A stretch of 64,000 bases of DNA from JANWJE01 sp044326545 (lineage in GTDB: Bacteria; Chlamydiota; Chlamydiia; Chlamydiales; Parachlamydiaceae), in the NCBI GenBank assembly GCA_044326545.1, contig JBIRBM010000004.1, positions 62,001-126,000 of the forward strand. Reading direction: 5' to 3'. Under the pieces are notes generated by a model, which saw nothing but the letters and a program-made list of their open reading frames with translations, did not search any database and had not been told where the DNA came from. The position numbers and the translations under genes are program-made. Below, in pieces: positions 44,091 to 52,743 of the stretch (its first letter is position 1; each line of letters starts with the position of its first letter).

Positions 44091-44869
44091 GCTCGTCCTA
44101 CTATTATCTTATCGACAATTTGAATTCCTTTATCTTTGTCTAGCTCAAACCACTTTTCAACAATCATGTACTGAACAAGGTAAGCTAGAATACGCTCAAT
44201 CGAAAATGTATCGGCCATGTCAACCATATTTTCAACTTTCTCAAATCGGTATTGATCTAATGCCTTTTGCAGAGCCATGGCATTGTCTCCATCTTTATCA
44301 AATATCCCCTTAAGGTCCCGATATTTTTCAGGAGGCTCATATGTTGCAGACTGTTGCTGAGCCAGAAGCTGGGCGATCAAATCTTCTTCAGGGTCTTCGT
44401 ATTGGAACTCAACATTTAAATCACGCCCTAGCTTCTTTGCTCTAAACGCCGTCATGACAAGACGCATTTCACGTTCAAAATGAAGATAGGAACGTAAAAA
44501 AGGGTCTTTGAGAGTTCCAGAACTTTGAAAGTATTTAGCTAATAAAAATGGAAAATGATGAAGGCGATCTTCGGTTTTGGCATATCGATCAACAAAATCA
44601 TACACATAATCGGGCAATCCAGTCCGCATCACGAGAGCTTCGCCTATCTCAAAAAGAGAAAGCTTACCTCTTGGATCCAGCTCTTCTTCACGCCAAAAGG
44701 CACGTAAATTGAGAATGTCATAAAAACGGCGCAGAAGAAGCGTTTTTTCCAGATCTCTTTCCGTTAAATTATCAGAGAGTAAAATCTCCAGCCTCTCAAG
44801 AGAAATCTCGGGAGGGGCATCAAACGACAAAAGAGGAAGGAGCGTTCCAACAAAGTAATACTTCGCCAT
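44087..44869 (-). CDS. DUF2764 family protein of the V-ATPase operon
   Basis: 260 residues, helical and acidic; N-terminal MAKYYFVGTLLPLLSFDAPP and RREEELDPRGKL-type sequence. In chlamydiae a DUF2764 gene (CT309 from memory) sits between the E and A subunits, as here. Possibly the C-like rotor subunit or an assembly factor. Not related by sequence to known C subunits as far as I can see. Confidence 0.8.
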   Translation of the reverse strand: MAKYYFVGTLLPLLSFDAPPEISLERLEILLSDNLTERDLEKTLLLRRFYDILNLRAFWREEELDPRGKLSLFEIGEALVMRTGLPDYVYDFVDRYAKTEDRLHHFPFLLAKYFQSSGTLKDPFLRSYLHFEREMRLVMTAFRAKKLGRDLNVEFQYEDPEEDLIAQLLAQQQSATYEPPEKYRDLKGIFDKDGDNAMALQKALDQYRFEKVENMVDMADTFSIERILAYLVQYMIVEKWFELDKDKGIQIVDKIIVGRA

Positions 44870-44882
44870 CTAACCTCTTCTT

Positions 44883-45506
44883 TTAGCTGAAAATTAATTT
44901 ACGAAAATCTTTGCGCATGTAATGGGCAAGAAGTTCTTTGATTGCGCCCTCAGTTAAATCGATGGTCATTTTTTTTCCGATCAATTTCACTTGAGCTCCG
45001 CCTCCAAACCCTCCCACTTCCAATGATTTTCCCTTTAAACGCTTCCGGACATTTTCGATTAAAAGAGCATTGACATCCTCTATTGATACAGCCCGGGGAA
45101 TAATGGCTGAAAGATCGCTTGATAATCCATCTTTTTCCAGTGCTTTTACGATCGCATTAATCAATTCGGCAATCACCTTAGGATCTGTCATCTCTTTTTC
45201 AAGAATATTTTGTAATTCCTCATTGAACAACTTGTGTTCAATTTCCTGACGCAATCCTTCAACTGTTTGTTTTGCAGCTTGTTGCAAAGAAGACTGGAAA
45301 ACATTGCGCTCTTGCTCAATTTGCCCACGCGCTTGTTTGATCATCTGTTCAACGTGGTGCTCTCCTTCCGCTTTAATTGCATCGGCTTTTTTCCTTGCCT
45401 CTTCAATAATATGTTGAGCCTCTTTTTCGGCAGGCTCTAACGTATCATGACGCAATTTATCGCAGATTTTCTGGATTTTATCTTGTCCTTTTTCCAATGA
45501 TCTCAT
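44883..45506 (-). CDS. atpE: V-type ATPase subunit E (peripheral stalk)
   Basis: 207 residues, long N-terminal charged coiled coil (AEKEAQHIIEEARKKADAIK) and a globular C-terminal part (AQVKLIGKKMTIDLTEGAIK). First gene of the seven-gene minus-strand operon E-DUF2764-A-B-D-I-K. No separate G/F subunit gene was seen. Confidence 0.88.
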   Translation of the reverse strand: MRSLEKGQDKIQKICDKLRHDTLEPAEKEAQHIIEEARKKADAIKAEGEHHVEQMIKQARGQIEQERNVFQSSLQQAAKQTVEGLRQEIEHKLFNEELQNILEKEMTDPKVIAELINAIVKALEKDGLSSDLSAIIPRAVSIEDVNALLIENVRKRLKGKSLEVGGFGGGAQVKLIGKKMTIDLTEGAIKELLAHYMRKDFRKLIFS

Positions 45507-45816
45507 GTCGTGCCACTCAAGATAAGGGGTTTTGACTCTCTCTTTGCTTCTCTTTCGCTCTTAAGATCGATCTATTTGATTCAATGGATCGCAATAAAGA
45601 CCCTAAGGATCAAGATGAAGCATGTTTATTGATTATGCCGAACTTAAGAATCTGTTCGCTATCTATGATCAGATTTTTAAGGTCTTTCGGTATAAACACG
45701 GCATTGTAACCTGAAGGAAGGTAATATTCAACTTAAAAATAAATGGTTATTTATGATAAGGTTTATTCCTTGAAGTTTCCTAAAAAAAAAGTGATGACAC
45801 TTGATGGAGAACGAAA
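45507..45816. other. Divergent region between atpE and the secreted protein gene
   Basis: 310 bp separating the V-ATPase operon from a plus-strand gene. Contains an R1 end (AAGAATCTGTTCGCTATC near 45650). Promoters for both directions are expected; none was convincing. Confidence 0.35.
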
Positions 45817-46629
45817 ATGAAGAAGATGTGTTGTGTTTTATTGACAACCAGTTGTTTTTTGACATCCTCAATCAATGGACAATCCCTCCCTTTTAATAAC
45901 CCTCAGGCAGTCAAAACTCTACGAGAGAAAGAAGAAGGAATCGTCAACTTTACTCCTCCAGCAGGCTGGATGCTCGCCGACCAAAACTCCTTACCTGGAC
46001 GTGTGAGAACGATGGTTGTAGGAAAAGGACTCTCTAATTTTCCCCCTTCGCTTAACATAAGCTCTGAACCATACAAAGGAACCCTTAAACAATACCTTAA
46101 AACAGTCAAAAACATTAATACAGCACAAGGGTATGAATGGAAAGATCTTGGAACAATTCAAACCCAAGCCGGGCTTGCCAGCCTATCTCAAGTTGACACT
46201 AAAACTCAATGGGGGACCATCCGTCTCATGCATGTCATTTTGGTGAAAAACGACAATGTGTACATTCTGACCGGATCTGCTTTAAAGGATGAATTCCCCA
46301 CTTTTTATAAAGATTTTTTTAATGCGATGAAGTCATTAAAAGTGAATAAAGACATCTACGAAACCGTGACAAATATTCAAGAACGCAATCAATTAAAAAC
46401 CACTGTTGAGCGCTTTAAGAGAGAATTCGAACAACTTATTGAGATGAAAGAAAAAGAAAATCCTGGGATGAATCCCCAAGAGGTGCGTGAGGCTGTTTTC
46501 AAAAGCGATGATTTTCAAAACACGATGTGGAACCCTTTTAAAGAAGCGACGAAACAAAAATATGCCCATTTAGGACCTGAATGGCAATCTCTCTTTTTAC
46601 AAAAAATAGAAAATGAGTTAAAAAATTAA
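45817..46629 (+). CDS. Secreted protein with PsbP/Mog1-like domain, unknown
   Basis: 270 residues. Signal peptide (MKKMCCVLLTTSCFLTSS), then a PsbP/Mog1-like fold (EGIVNFTPPAGWMLADQNSL, LMHVILVKNDNVYILTGSAL, FYKDFFNAMKSLKV) and a charged helical C-terminal third. Divergent from the V-ATPase operon. In Chlamydia the equivalent place holds CT311, a secreted protein (from memory); homology is not established. Confidence 0.7.
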   Translation: MKKMCCVLLTTSCFLTSSINGQSLPFNNPQAVKTLREKEEGIVNFTPPAGWMLADQNSLPGRVRTMVVGKGLSNFPPSLNISSEPYKGTLKQYLKTVKNINTAQGYEWKDLGTIQTQAGLASLSQVDTKTQWGTIRLMHVILVKNDNVYILTGSALKDEFPTFYKDFFNAMKSLKVNKDIYETVTNIQERNQLKTTVERFKREFEQLIEMKEKENPGMNPQEVREAVFKSDDFQNTMWNPFKEATKQKYAHLGPEWQSLFLQKIENELKN

Positions 46630-46717
46630 ACCAATAACCCGCTGCACGCATAAAAACCTGAAGACAGGTTCTAAAACCTCTGCCAAGCTCTAAAGACCTA
46701 TCCCAAGGAGGATACTT

Positions 46718-47002
46718 ATGTCTATGCTCAAGAAAATGATCACGCTGTTTACCATCGCCGCACTCTTCGGATTATCCACACAGGAATTAGAAGCCATCGC
46801 TTATGTCACCGATACCGGAGGATATGCCTATGATGAATCACGCGCTGCAACAAATTTAGCTCCTGCCATTGCTCTAGGAACTGTCGCGATTGTCGGCATT
46901 ATTGCCATTGCTGTACAAAATTCCCACGACCATTCTTCCTCCTCTTCCTCCTCTTCTTCTCGTGGAAGTTACCATGGACACTTTAGCACAAGCAGCTACT
47001 AA
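46718..47002 (+). CDS. Small membrane protein with Ser/His tail, family member 1
   Basis: 94 residues. Signal-like N-terminus (MLKKMITLFTIAALFGLS), a short middle, one TM helix (ALGTVAIVGIIAIAVQ), then a low-complexity Ser/His tail ending in FSTSSY. Two more genes (51796, 52331) share this architecture and closely similar tails (FSHSN, FSHN). AAGGAGG precedes the start. Confidence 0.7.
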   Translation: MSMLKKMITLFTIAALFGLSTQELEAIAYVTDTGGYAYDESRAATNLAPAIALGTVAIVGIIAIAVQNSHDHSSSSSSSSSRGSYHGHFSTSSY

Positions 47003-47040
47003 TAAGCGGTTCAACATCTATGATGTGGCTATTTTGCTCC

Positions 47041-47094
47041 TATAAATTGTCTAGGGCGTGTCATCAATTGATGACACGCCCTAGACAATTTATA
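47041..47094. repeat. Perfect 54-nt palindrome
   Basis: Two 27-nt arms with no loop. The left arm runs TATAAATTGTCTAGGGCGTG plus TCATCAA, and the centre is TCATCAATTGATGA. Outside it the similarity continues (GCTATTTTG / CAAAACAGC). The TAGGGCGTGTCATCA arm recurs near 61155. Serves as a strong hairpin between 46718 and 47174. Confidence 0.85.
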
Positions 47095-47173
47095 GCACCA
47101 AAACAGCCCATCAAAGATATTGAAAAGATGTTTGTAAAGCGTGTCGAAAGTTTAAAATCAAGGACCTCCTCCT

Positions 47174-47824
47174 TTGCTTAATAGAAATAATTCAAAACAC
47201 TTGGTCCTCTTTTCTTTCTTCATTTTTCGACACATTGCCTCCATTTTCTCCCTAGTATTAATCGCTAGCTGTTCGACTCCTTCATGCCGAAAATGGGAAA
47301 TCAATAAAATCATCACTCAAACGCCCTGTTTTAACGGAGTAAAACTCATATTGGAGCCCGACTCTGATTTTTCAAATTTAGAACTTGAGATGGTGCGTAA
47401 TCGATCCGGTATTTGGTTTTATATCAATCTTCTCTTGCTTTCAGCGCCTCCCCAACAAAGCGATCCTCACCGAACAACAATCACCATTTACTTTGAAGAA
47501 CAAGAGCCTTGGATTGTACATCCCTATCTGTTAGAGGGTAGACAACGCCTACTTCTTCCCGGCAGCGTTGCGGACACTCTTATCCAAGCTCTAATTGAAG
47601 GACAATCGTTCACTATTCAAATTGGTAGAAGCTCAACTGCTGTAATACCAGACAATTTTATGAAACTCTACCAGCAATTCATCGAACTTCCGATTGAAGA
47701 AATTGTTCCAAGCGGTCAGTCAGCTGAACGATCTAGACATTGGATTGATCTAGAGGAAACGCTTGATCAAATCAAGAGCTGGCCTCTTTTTTCCCTCACC
47801 GCGCCTTTCACAAGCTCTCTTTAA
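47174..47824 (+). CDS. Probable lipoprotein of unknown function
   Basis: 216 residues from a TTG; no ATG lies near. Hydrophobic segment FSLVLIASC ends in a lipobox-like cysteine. The domain is beta-rich (TTITIYFEEQEPWIVHPYLL, LLPGSVADTLIQALIEGQSF). With an unusual start, the true N-terminus is uncertain. Not recognised. Confidence 0.55.
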   Translation: MLNRNNSKHLVLFSFFIFRHIASIFSLVLIASCSTPSCRKWEINKIITQTPCFNGVKLILEPDSDFSNLELEMVRNRSGIWFYINLLLLSAPPQQSDPHRTTITIYFEEQEPWIVHPYLLEGRQRLLLPGSVADTLIQALIEGQSFTIQIGRSSTAVIPDNFMKLYQQFIELPIEEIVPSGQSAERSRHWIDLEETLDQIKSWPLFSLTAPFTSSL

Positions 47825-47866
47825 GGGCGTGGTTCAGAATCTGTTTTTAAGACCCTGTCTCATATA

Positions 47867-47924
47867 CTCATTCAAGCTCAAGGTGCGAATGTAGGCTGCG
47901 TCAAAGGACTCGGGCTTGAATGAG
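47867..47924. repeat. R3-containing hairpin
   Basis: CTCATTCAAGC (47867-47877) and GCTTGAATGAG (47914-47924) are inverted repeats; the left side carries the R3 unit, TCATTCAAGCTCAAGGTGCG (then AATG). Lies between convergent genes. Confidence 0.65.
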
Positions 47925-47931
47925 CGCCTAT

Positions 47932-48975
47932 TTATTGTAAGCGTTGTGAAGGGAGTTCCTGATCATTGCCATACAAATGTAAATATTCCAATGCAGATTG
48001 ATAAACAAGCGGAGGCTGTTTTCCAGAATATTCCTTGAATTCTACTTTTGATAAGTCAACACCATGTTGATGAAGCATTTTTAATGTATTCAAGCTTTGT
48101 GTTCTCGAAGGTTGGTAATGACCGCTTTTGTTGGATAAAGCAACAATTTTCCCATTTTGGTCGGTTTTAATTTCCCCTCCTCCCATAATAGCAGCTCCTC
48201 CAAGGAAACTCGTATGGTGAAAATGATGTAACATCTGTGTTCCCGCATAAAAGACCCCTTTAGGATCGATAACAAAAATTGCCCAGCCTGTTCCTGAAGC
48301 AAGAGATTTTTCCTCTTCTGTATGAAAAGGGACTCCTTTTCTAAGCATTTCCCCCGACCGAAATTCAATTTTAAAGTCAGAACGCTCGGCTGGATTGCTA
48401 AGATAAGTCACGTTATGATTTTTTTTACCTGGAAAATGATGGTTTTCTTCGAGAACTTCGGTGAAAAAATGAGGCTCTACGATTTTACCTTCTACCCCAA
48501 AGTTCTTTTTCATCTCTGCCATTCCAGCAACAATCCCTTTCACTTTGTGAATACTTTGCCTCCATTTTTCCCTGTTTGCTCGATTTTTATCAGAGGGTTC
48601 TGTTGAATGTGCAATGCTCTCAAAGTTATCGTAAAAATGGGGTAAATCGATTTCGTTAGAGACTTCCTCAATAGGATCAAGTGTGGTAAAGGGAGGGAGA
48701 ATTCGACGGATTAATTCGCCGCCAAGACAATGTTTAGGTCTTGGGGTTATTTTAATATGTTTTTGTTGTAAATTCTGTTTGATTTCTTCTGAATATATTG
48801 AATGGGGATCCAATTGTTTTCCTATTGAATCCAAAGCAGGTTTGAAACGTAACCTCTTGACCTTTTCAATCTTGTGAGATGATACAGACTTTGAAGTCCT
48901 ACCATCTACTAGAGGAGGATGAGAAGTTATAAAAGAAAAAGATTCAGCATGAAAGCGATTAAAATCTGCATTCAT
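47932..48975 (-). CDS. Putative effector with plant-IQM-like domain
   Basis: 347 residues, no signal peptide. Polar N-terminal 150 residues, then a domain with GWAIFVIDPKGVFYAGTQML, HHTSFLGGAAIMGGGEIKTD and NKSGHYQPSRTQSLNTLKML. The HSSFL.GG..M..GE... SGHY.P pattern matches plant IQ-motif (IQM) calmodulin-binding proteins and various bacterial effectors. Exported host-interaction role is inferred. An AT-rich promoter region lies upstream. Confidence 0.65.
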   Translation of the reverse strand: MNADFNRFHAESFSFITSHPPLVDGRTSKSVSSHKIEKVKRLRFKPALDSIGKQLDPHSIYSEEIKQNLQQKHIKITPRPKHCLGGELIRRILPPFTTLDPIEEVSNEIDLPHFYDNFESIAHSTEPSDKNRANREKWRQSIHKVKGIVAGMAEMKKNFGVEGKIVEPHFFTEVLEENHHFPGKKNHNVTYLSNPAERSDFKIEFRSGEMLRKGVPFHTEEEKSLASGTGWAIFVIDPKGVFYAGTQMLHHFHHTSFLGGAAIMGGGEIKTDQNGKIVALSNKSGHYQPSRTQSLNTLKMLHQHGVDLSKVEFKEYSGKQPPLVYQSALEYLHLYGNDQELPSQRLQ

Positions 48976-49100
48976 AAAAACTTCATTGTTAAATTAAGAG
49001 TGTCTTTCTAACTTAATTTAAAATGATTATAATTTATTTTTAATAAAAATTTGATTTAAATTATTTAATTTTTTTTTAATTTAATATATAAATCATCTTT
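48976..49100 (-). promoter_or_regulatory. AT-rich promoter of the IQM-like gene
   Basis: Almost pure A/T. A TATAAT -10 lies on the minus strand (49026-49031 as ATTATA on plus). No good -35. Similar AT blocks with TATAAT precede the genes at 49252 and 56581. The remainder to 49251 holds nothing identifiable. Confidence 0.5.
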
Positions 49101-49251
49101 TTTAGAATAAGCGCTCTTGCAACAGGATTGCATATGAACCTGTCCCGGTAAAATGTCATCTCATTTTGGATGATGAAATTTTAACCCAATAGGTTCATGA
49201 TCAGTCAATTGGTCACTCATGAATGTGAGTTGATCAGAAGCAAAAAACTCA

Positions 49252-51507
49252 TCAGGTCGTGAGAGCGGATAATCGATCTGCGGCCTCTTTACAACTTAAC
49301 CGTTCTTTTGGATCTGTCTTCATAAGATCGCAAGCGATCTTTAACATGCCGATACGTCGTTTTTTATCTTTGTTTAAAAGATTCTGACAATTCTTTATTT
49401 CTTTTATCTTGTTCTGGATGATGTTTTGAATGTCAACCTCCTTCATCGATCCAAAATATTTTAATGAAGGAAGCTTTCCTCCAACAATTTCAAAAACTGT
49501 CACTCCTAATGAAAAAGAATCAATTTTTGGATCCGCAAGAGTCTTCCAAACGGCCTTCGTTTTCCCATTTTCTTTTTTCAATGCTTCTGGAGGCAAGTAA
49601 TCAAGAGTGACCACTTTAATCTTCTCCCCGGTACCCACAGTGCCTCCAAAATCTGTGAGTTTCCCCTCAACAGGTTGTGTTTCACTGACGTTGCCTTTTA
49701 TCAAAAAATTTGCCGGCTTCATGTCCATGTGGACATAACCCATCTCGTGCAGATAAGCTAGGCCGAATGCGACATCTTTTAACGCGTGTAGTTGCTGAAA
49801 ACTGTTGACCCCTTGACCTTTCAACTTATCCCCATCGCCATCCATCTGTTTCTGAAACATGACCAAGACCGGTTTTTCCCCTTGTTTTGAAGTCATCACC
49901 TGGCATAGATAAGGTGGAACTAGACAAGAGCGACCAATATGATCCTCTGGTTTTGCCTTATGTAATATCTCGAGCAATTTGACTTCTGCTTTTGCCTCTT
50001 CGACCACTTTTTCCGCCTTAAGAGAGTTTAAAGTGTTCGTTTTCACCTCTAATTTAACATGGCGGACAAGATCATTTAACTTAATTGCCGTGGAGGCTAA
50101 TTTGAAGGAACCTTCTCCAAGTTTTTTCCCTTCCGATACAAGAATTTGATTGTTGTGAATGACAAAAGCATGATGTTTGATCGATTCATTAAAAATGGTG
50201 ACGTCATCAGAATTTTTCTCTAGCTGCTCGCCAATTGCAATGAATGTTCTGAACATCACAGCCTTCTCGTCTGAAGGCCCAATCTTACGTAGAATCTCAT
50301 TCAAATGATGATAAGAGACTTTATCAGCAAGTTTGGTTAAATAAACCTTTTCCTCCGGTGACATTATTTTTTTAAAGTTCAGAAAAAGACTAAAAAATTC
50401 TGTTTTTCCCTCATAGAGGTCTAATACATGTGTGACATTCCGGTTTCCTTGCCTGAAATCTTTAACAGATGCTTCAAGAGCATTAAATTCAGTTATTAAG
50501 GATTTTTTAATTTCTTTTTTTTCTTCTATTTTTTTTTGACAATTTTCCCGTTTTTTTTTCAATTCAGCGATTTTTTCCTCTAATTCGGAGATTTCGTTCT
50601 GAAAAGATTCAATATTTCCGCTGATTTTTTTTCCCAATTCATGCGCCAACGCTAATTTTTCTGTTTGACTGTCATATGATTGTTTTAAATCTGAATGATC
50701 CTGACTTTCAGTTTTTTGAAAAAGATTCAATATGAGTTTAATCGGAGAGGTTTTTTTAGGTAAAATCGATTGCAGATTGTTTACTTCTTTTGTCATTTCT
50801 TGAAGGTACAGTTCGTGTTCGCTTTTCTTGGACTGTTGGCTCATTAATGCATCTTTTTTGAGACGTAATTCTGACTGTATAGATTCTTCCTTCAAAACGA
50901 GCTCTTCTGATTCAGCCTCAATCTCCCTTAATGTTTCTTTAAGTTGATCGATCTCCAATCTTTTTAAGCGAGCATCCTTTTGATGAGCTAAACAACGAAT
51001 GATCTTCTCTATTTTCTCTACAGACTCAGGCCCCATCTCACTCAATAATTGAGAGAGCTCGTTTTCAATTTGAGTTAAAATGAGACCTTTTTCAGCAGCC
51101 ACTGTTGTGATCTGATTGACTTTACTTTGAAAAAATTGAAGTTTAGTTTTCTGGTTGTTGACAAATCGCCCTGTCTTCCCCTTTTCTAATTCTTTAGTGA
51201 TGCTTAAATCCTCTCCAATCACCCTCTTTAAAGAATTGACTCGTATAAAAATAGAATCGGCAGACGTTTCTTTTAACTTAAGCTCAACAATCGTCCTACC
51301 AAATAACCTATCTATAAATACATGAATCTGCTTGCTAAAATCCGATAAATTCCGATAAGGATGCAAGGTCTCTACAGCAATTTGATGTACTCGGTCATCT
51401 TGATCAAGCAATGTGATCGTCGTCTTATTAAAAAATCGTCCTTTTCTCTCTACAGGTGTTAGGAGTAGATCTTCGACCTTAAAACTTATATGCATACCAA
51501 TCACCAT
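49252..51507 (-). CDS. Coiled-coil protein with eukaryotic-like Ser/Thr kinase domain
   Basis: 751 residues (the second ATG at 51495 is also possible). Residues about 100-330 form strong coiled coils. The kinase domain follows from about 470: GEGSFKLASTAIK (glycine loop), VKLEVKT, VHMDMKPANFLIKG (HxDxKPxN with Asp), TDFGGTVGTGEK, LPPEALKK and SFSLGVTVFEIVGGKLP. HRD is HMD but Asp is retained, so it is probably active. Likely secreted effector. Confidence 0.75.
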   Translation of the reverse strand: MVIGMHISFKVEDLLLTPVERKGRFFNKTTITLLDQDDRVHQIAVETLHPYRNLSDFSKQIHVFIDRLFGRTIVELKLKETSADSIFIRVNSLKRVIGEDLSITKELEKGKTGRFVNNQKTKLQFFQSKVNQITTVAAEKGLILTQIENELSQLLSEMGPESVEKIEKIIRCLAHQKDARLKRLEIDQLKETLREIEAESEELVLKEESIQSELRLKKDALMSQQSKKSEHELYLQEMTKEVNNLQSILPKKTSPIKLILNLFQKTESQDHSDLKQSYDSQTEKLALAHELGKKISGNIESFQNEISELEEKIAELKKKRENCQKKIEEKKEIKKSLITEFNALEASVKDFRQGNRNVTHVLDLYEGKTEFFSLFLNFKKIMSPEEKVYLTKLADKVSYHHLNEILRKIGPSDEKAVMFRTFIAIGEQLEKNSDDVTIFNESIKHHAFVIHNNQILVSEGKKLGEGSFKLASTAIKLNDLVRHVKLEVKTNTLNSLKAEKVVEEAKAEVKLLEILHKAKPEDHIGRSCLVPPYLCQVMTSKQGEKPVLVMFQKQMDGDGDKLKGQGVNSFQQLHALKDVAFGLAYLHEMGYVHMDMKPANFLIKGNVSETQPVEGKLTDFGGTVGTGEKIKVVTLDYLPPEALKKENGKTKAVWKTLADPKIDSFSLGVTVFEIVGGKLPSLKYFGSMKEVDIQNIIQNKIKEIKNCQNLLNKDKKRRIGMLKIACDLMKTDPKERLSCKEAADRLSALTT

Positions 51508-51541
51508 TTATTTAATTTAAAAACATAAATGATCTTGTTTA

Positions 51542-51547
51542 ATTATA
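51542..51547 (-). promoter_or_regulatory. Candidate -10 of the coiled-coil kinase gene
   Basis: Minus strand TATAAT within a 100-bp AT-rich block (51508-51610). Same arrangement as upstream of 47932. Confidence 0.4.
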
Positions 51548-51795
51548 ATATAAAAAGAATTTATTTTAACTTTTTATTTAAAATAAATTTTATTTAATTA
51601 AAAATTAAATGATGATTTTGAACAGGCTTTGAGAGAATCGACAAAAAAACAGGATGGCTATTTTCTCAATCCAAGCAAGTTTTAAAAAACTCTATTGCTA
51701 AAATTTAAACTTTGCATCATAAGAAAATGGATTGAATTAATTTTGTTCACCTCTTCACGCTCATATGCAACAGATCGAGGAAAAAGGAGTCCTTT

Positions 51796-52161
51796 ATGAA
51801 AAAACTTAGACCGCTTTTCACACTAACACTGGCTTTTACCCTTGGAACAGCTTCTATTTACGGACAGAATTCTTGTTGCCAAGAAGATGAAAATTACAGT
51901 TGTGCTTACGTAGAAAGTAGCAATACAGCAAATTGGACCGTTTATATTCCAATTACATTAATTGTCGGTGCCGCCATATGGTTTGGCCTTGCTGATCATT
52001 CAAAAAATAAGGGGAAAAAAAATGATTCCCAAGATGGCTTAGGAAGAATCATAGATTCCAAACGCATTTCCCATTCAGGCTATAGTCGATCAAACGATTA
52101 CCGATCTTTGACCACTCGATCTAAAACAACGACCTATGGAAGCTTCTCCCATAGTAATTAA
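51796..52161 (+). CDS. Small membrane protein with Ser-rich tail, family member 2
   Basis: 121 residues. Signal peptide (MKKLRPLFTLTLAFTLGTAS), Cys-containing middle (NSCCQEDENYSCAYV), one TM helix (TVYIPITLIVGAAIWFGL), then a Ser/Thr/Arg tail ending SFSHSN. AAAAAGGAG precedes the start. Confidence 0.7.
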   Translation: MKKLRPLFTLTLAFTLGTASIYGQNSCCQEDENYSCAYVESSNTANWTVYIPITLIVGAAIWFGLADHSKNKGKKNDSQDGLGRIIDSKRISHSGYSRSNDYRSLTTRSKTTTYGSFSHSN

Positions 52162-52330
52162 TTTTCAATTTACCTCAAATTTTCATTGCGAAAAATTTTC
52201 TTTTTAAGACATAAATGAGGTGTAAAGCTTTAGAGGAAATTTCAAGCGTTCGAGAACCAATTTTTATTGGTAAACCAAGCTTGAATCCCCCCACCCTCAA
52301 TTTGACACGCATCAAAAGGATTCAAATTAT

Positions 52331-52654
52331 ATGAAAAAAATAAAAGAGTTAGTTGCCCTAATAACAGTAATGGCATTATGTGCGACCCAAGCGCAAGCAC
52401 AAGATTGCTATCAAGCAGCACCTTGCGAAACGGTGTGCTATGATGAATGCCCAGCATATTGCGACAGTGGAAAAGCCTCCTATTGGTCTGCAGCGATCCC
52501 TGTTGGAGCTATTGTTGTAGCAGCCATTATTATAGCATCAACACATAACCATCACCACCATAGCAGCAGCAGCAACGGCGGCGGTGGCGGCGGCGGCAGG
52601 CACAGTAGAAGCCTATCTAGCAGGAGCAGCAGCAGTAGCTTCTCTCATAACTAG
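52331..52654 (+). CDS. Small membrane protein with His/Ser/Gly tail, family member 3
   Basis: 107 residues. Signal peptide (ELVALITVMALCATQAQAQ), six-cysteine segment (YQAAPCETVCYDECPAYC), one TM helix (WSAAIPVGAIVVAAIIIAS), then a HNHHHH, Gly-run and Ser tail ending SSFSHN. Shares layout with 46718 and 51796. The DNA of the tail is repetitive. Confidence 0.7.
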   Translation: MKKIKELVALITVMALCATQAQAQDCYQAAPCETVCYDECPAYCDSGKASYWSAAIPVGAIVVAAIIIASTHNHHHHSSSSNGGGGGGGRHSRSLSSRSSSSSFSHN

Positions 52655-52661
52655 CTTTCTT

Positions 52662-52690
52662 AAAAAAAAGGGCTTTTTAAGCCCTTTTTT
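52662..52690 (+). terminator. Bidirectional terminator between convergent genes
   Basis: GGGCTT-TTT-AAGCCC with A8 before and T6 after. It serves the small membrane protein gene and probably the minus-strand gene ending at 52744. Confidence 0.85.
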
Positions 52691-52743
52691 ATCATTCTCC
52701 TCACCAAATCCTTGGAACTTGTTCACAATCTTTGAAGGATGTT

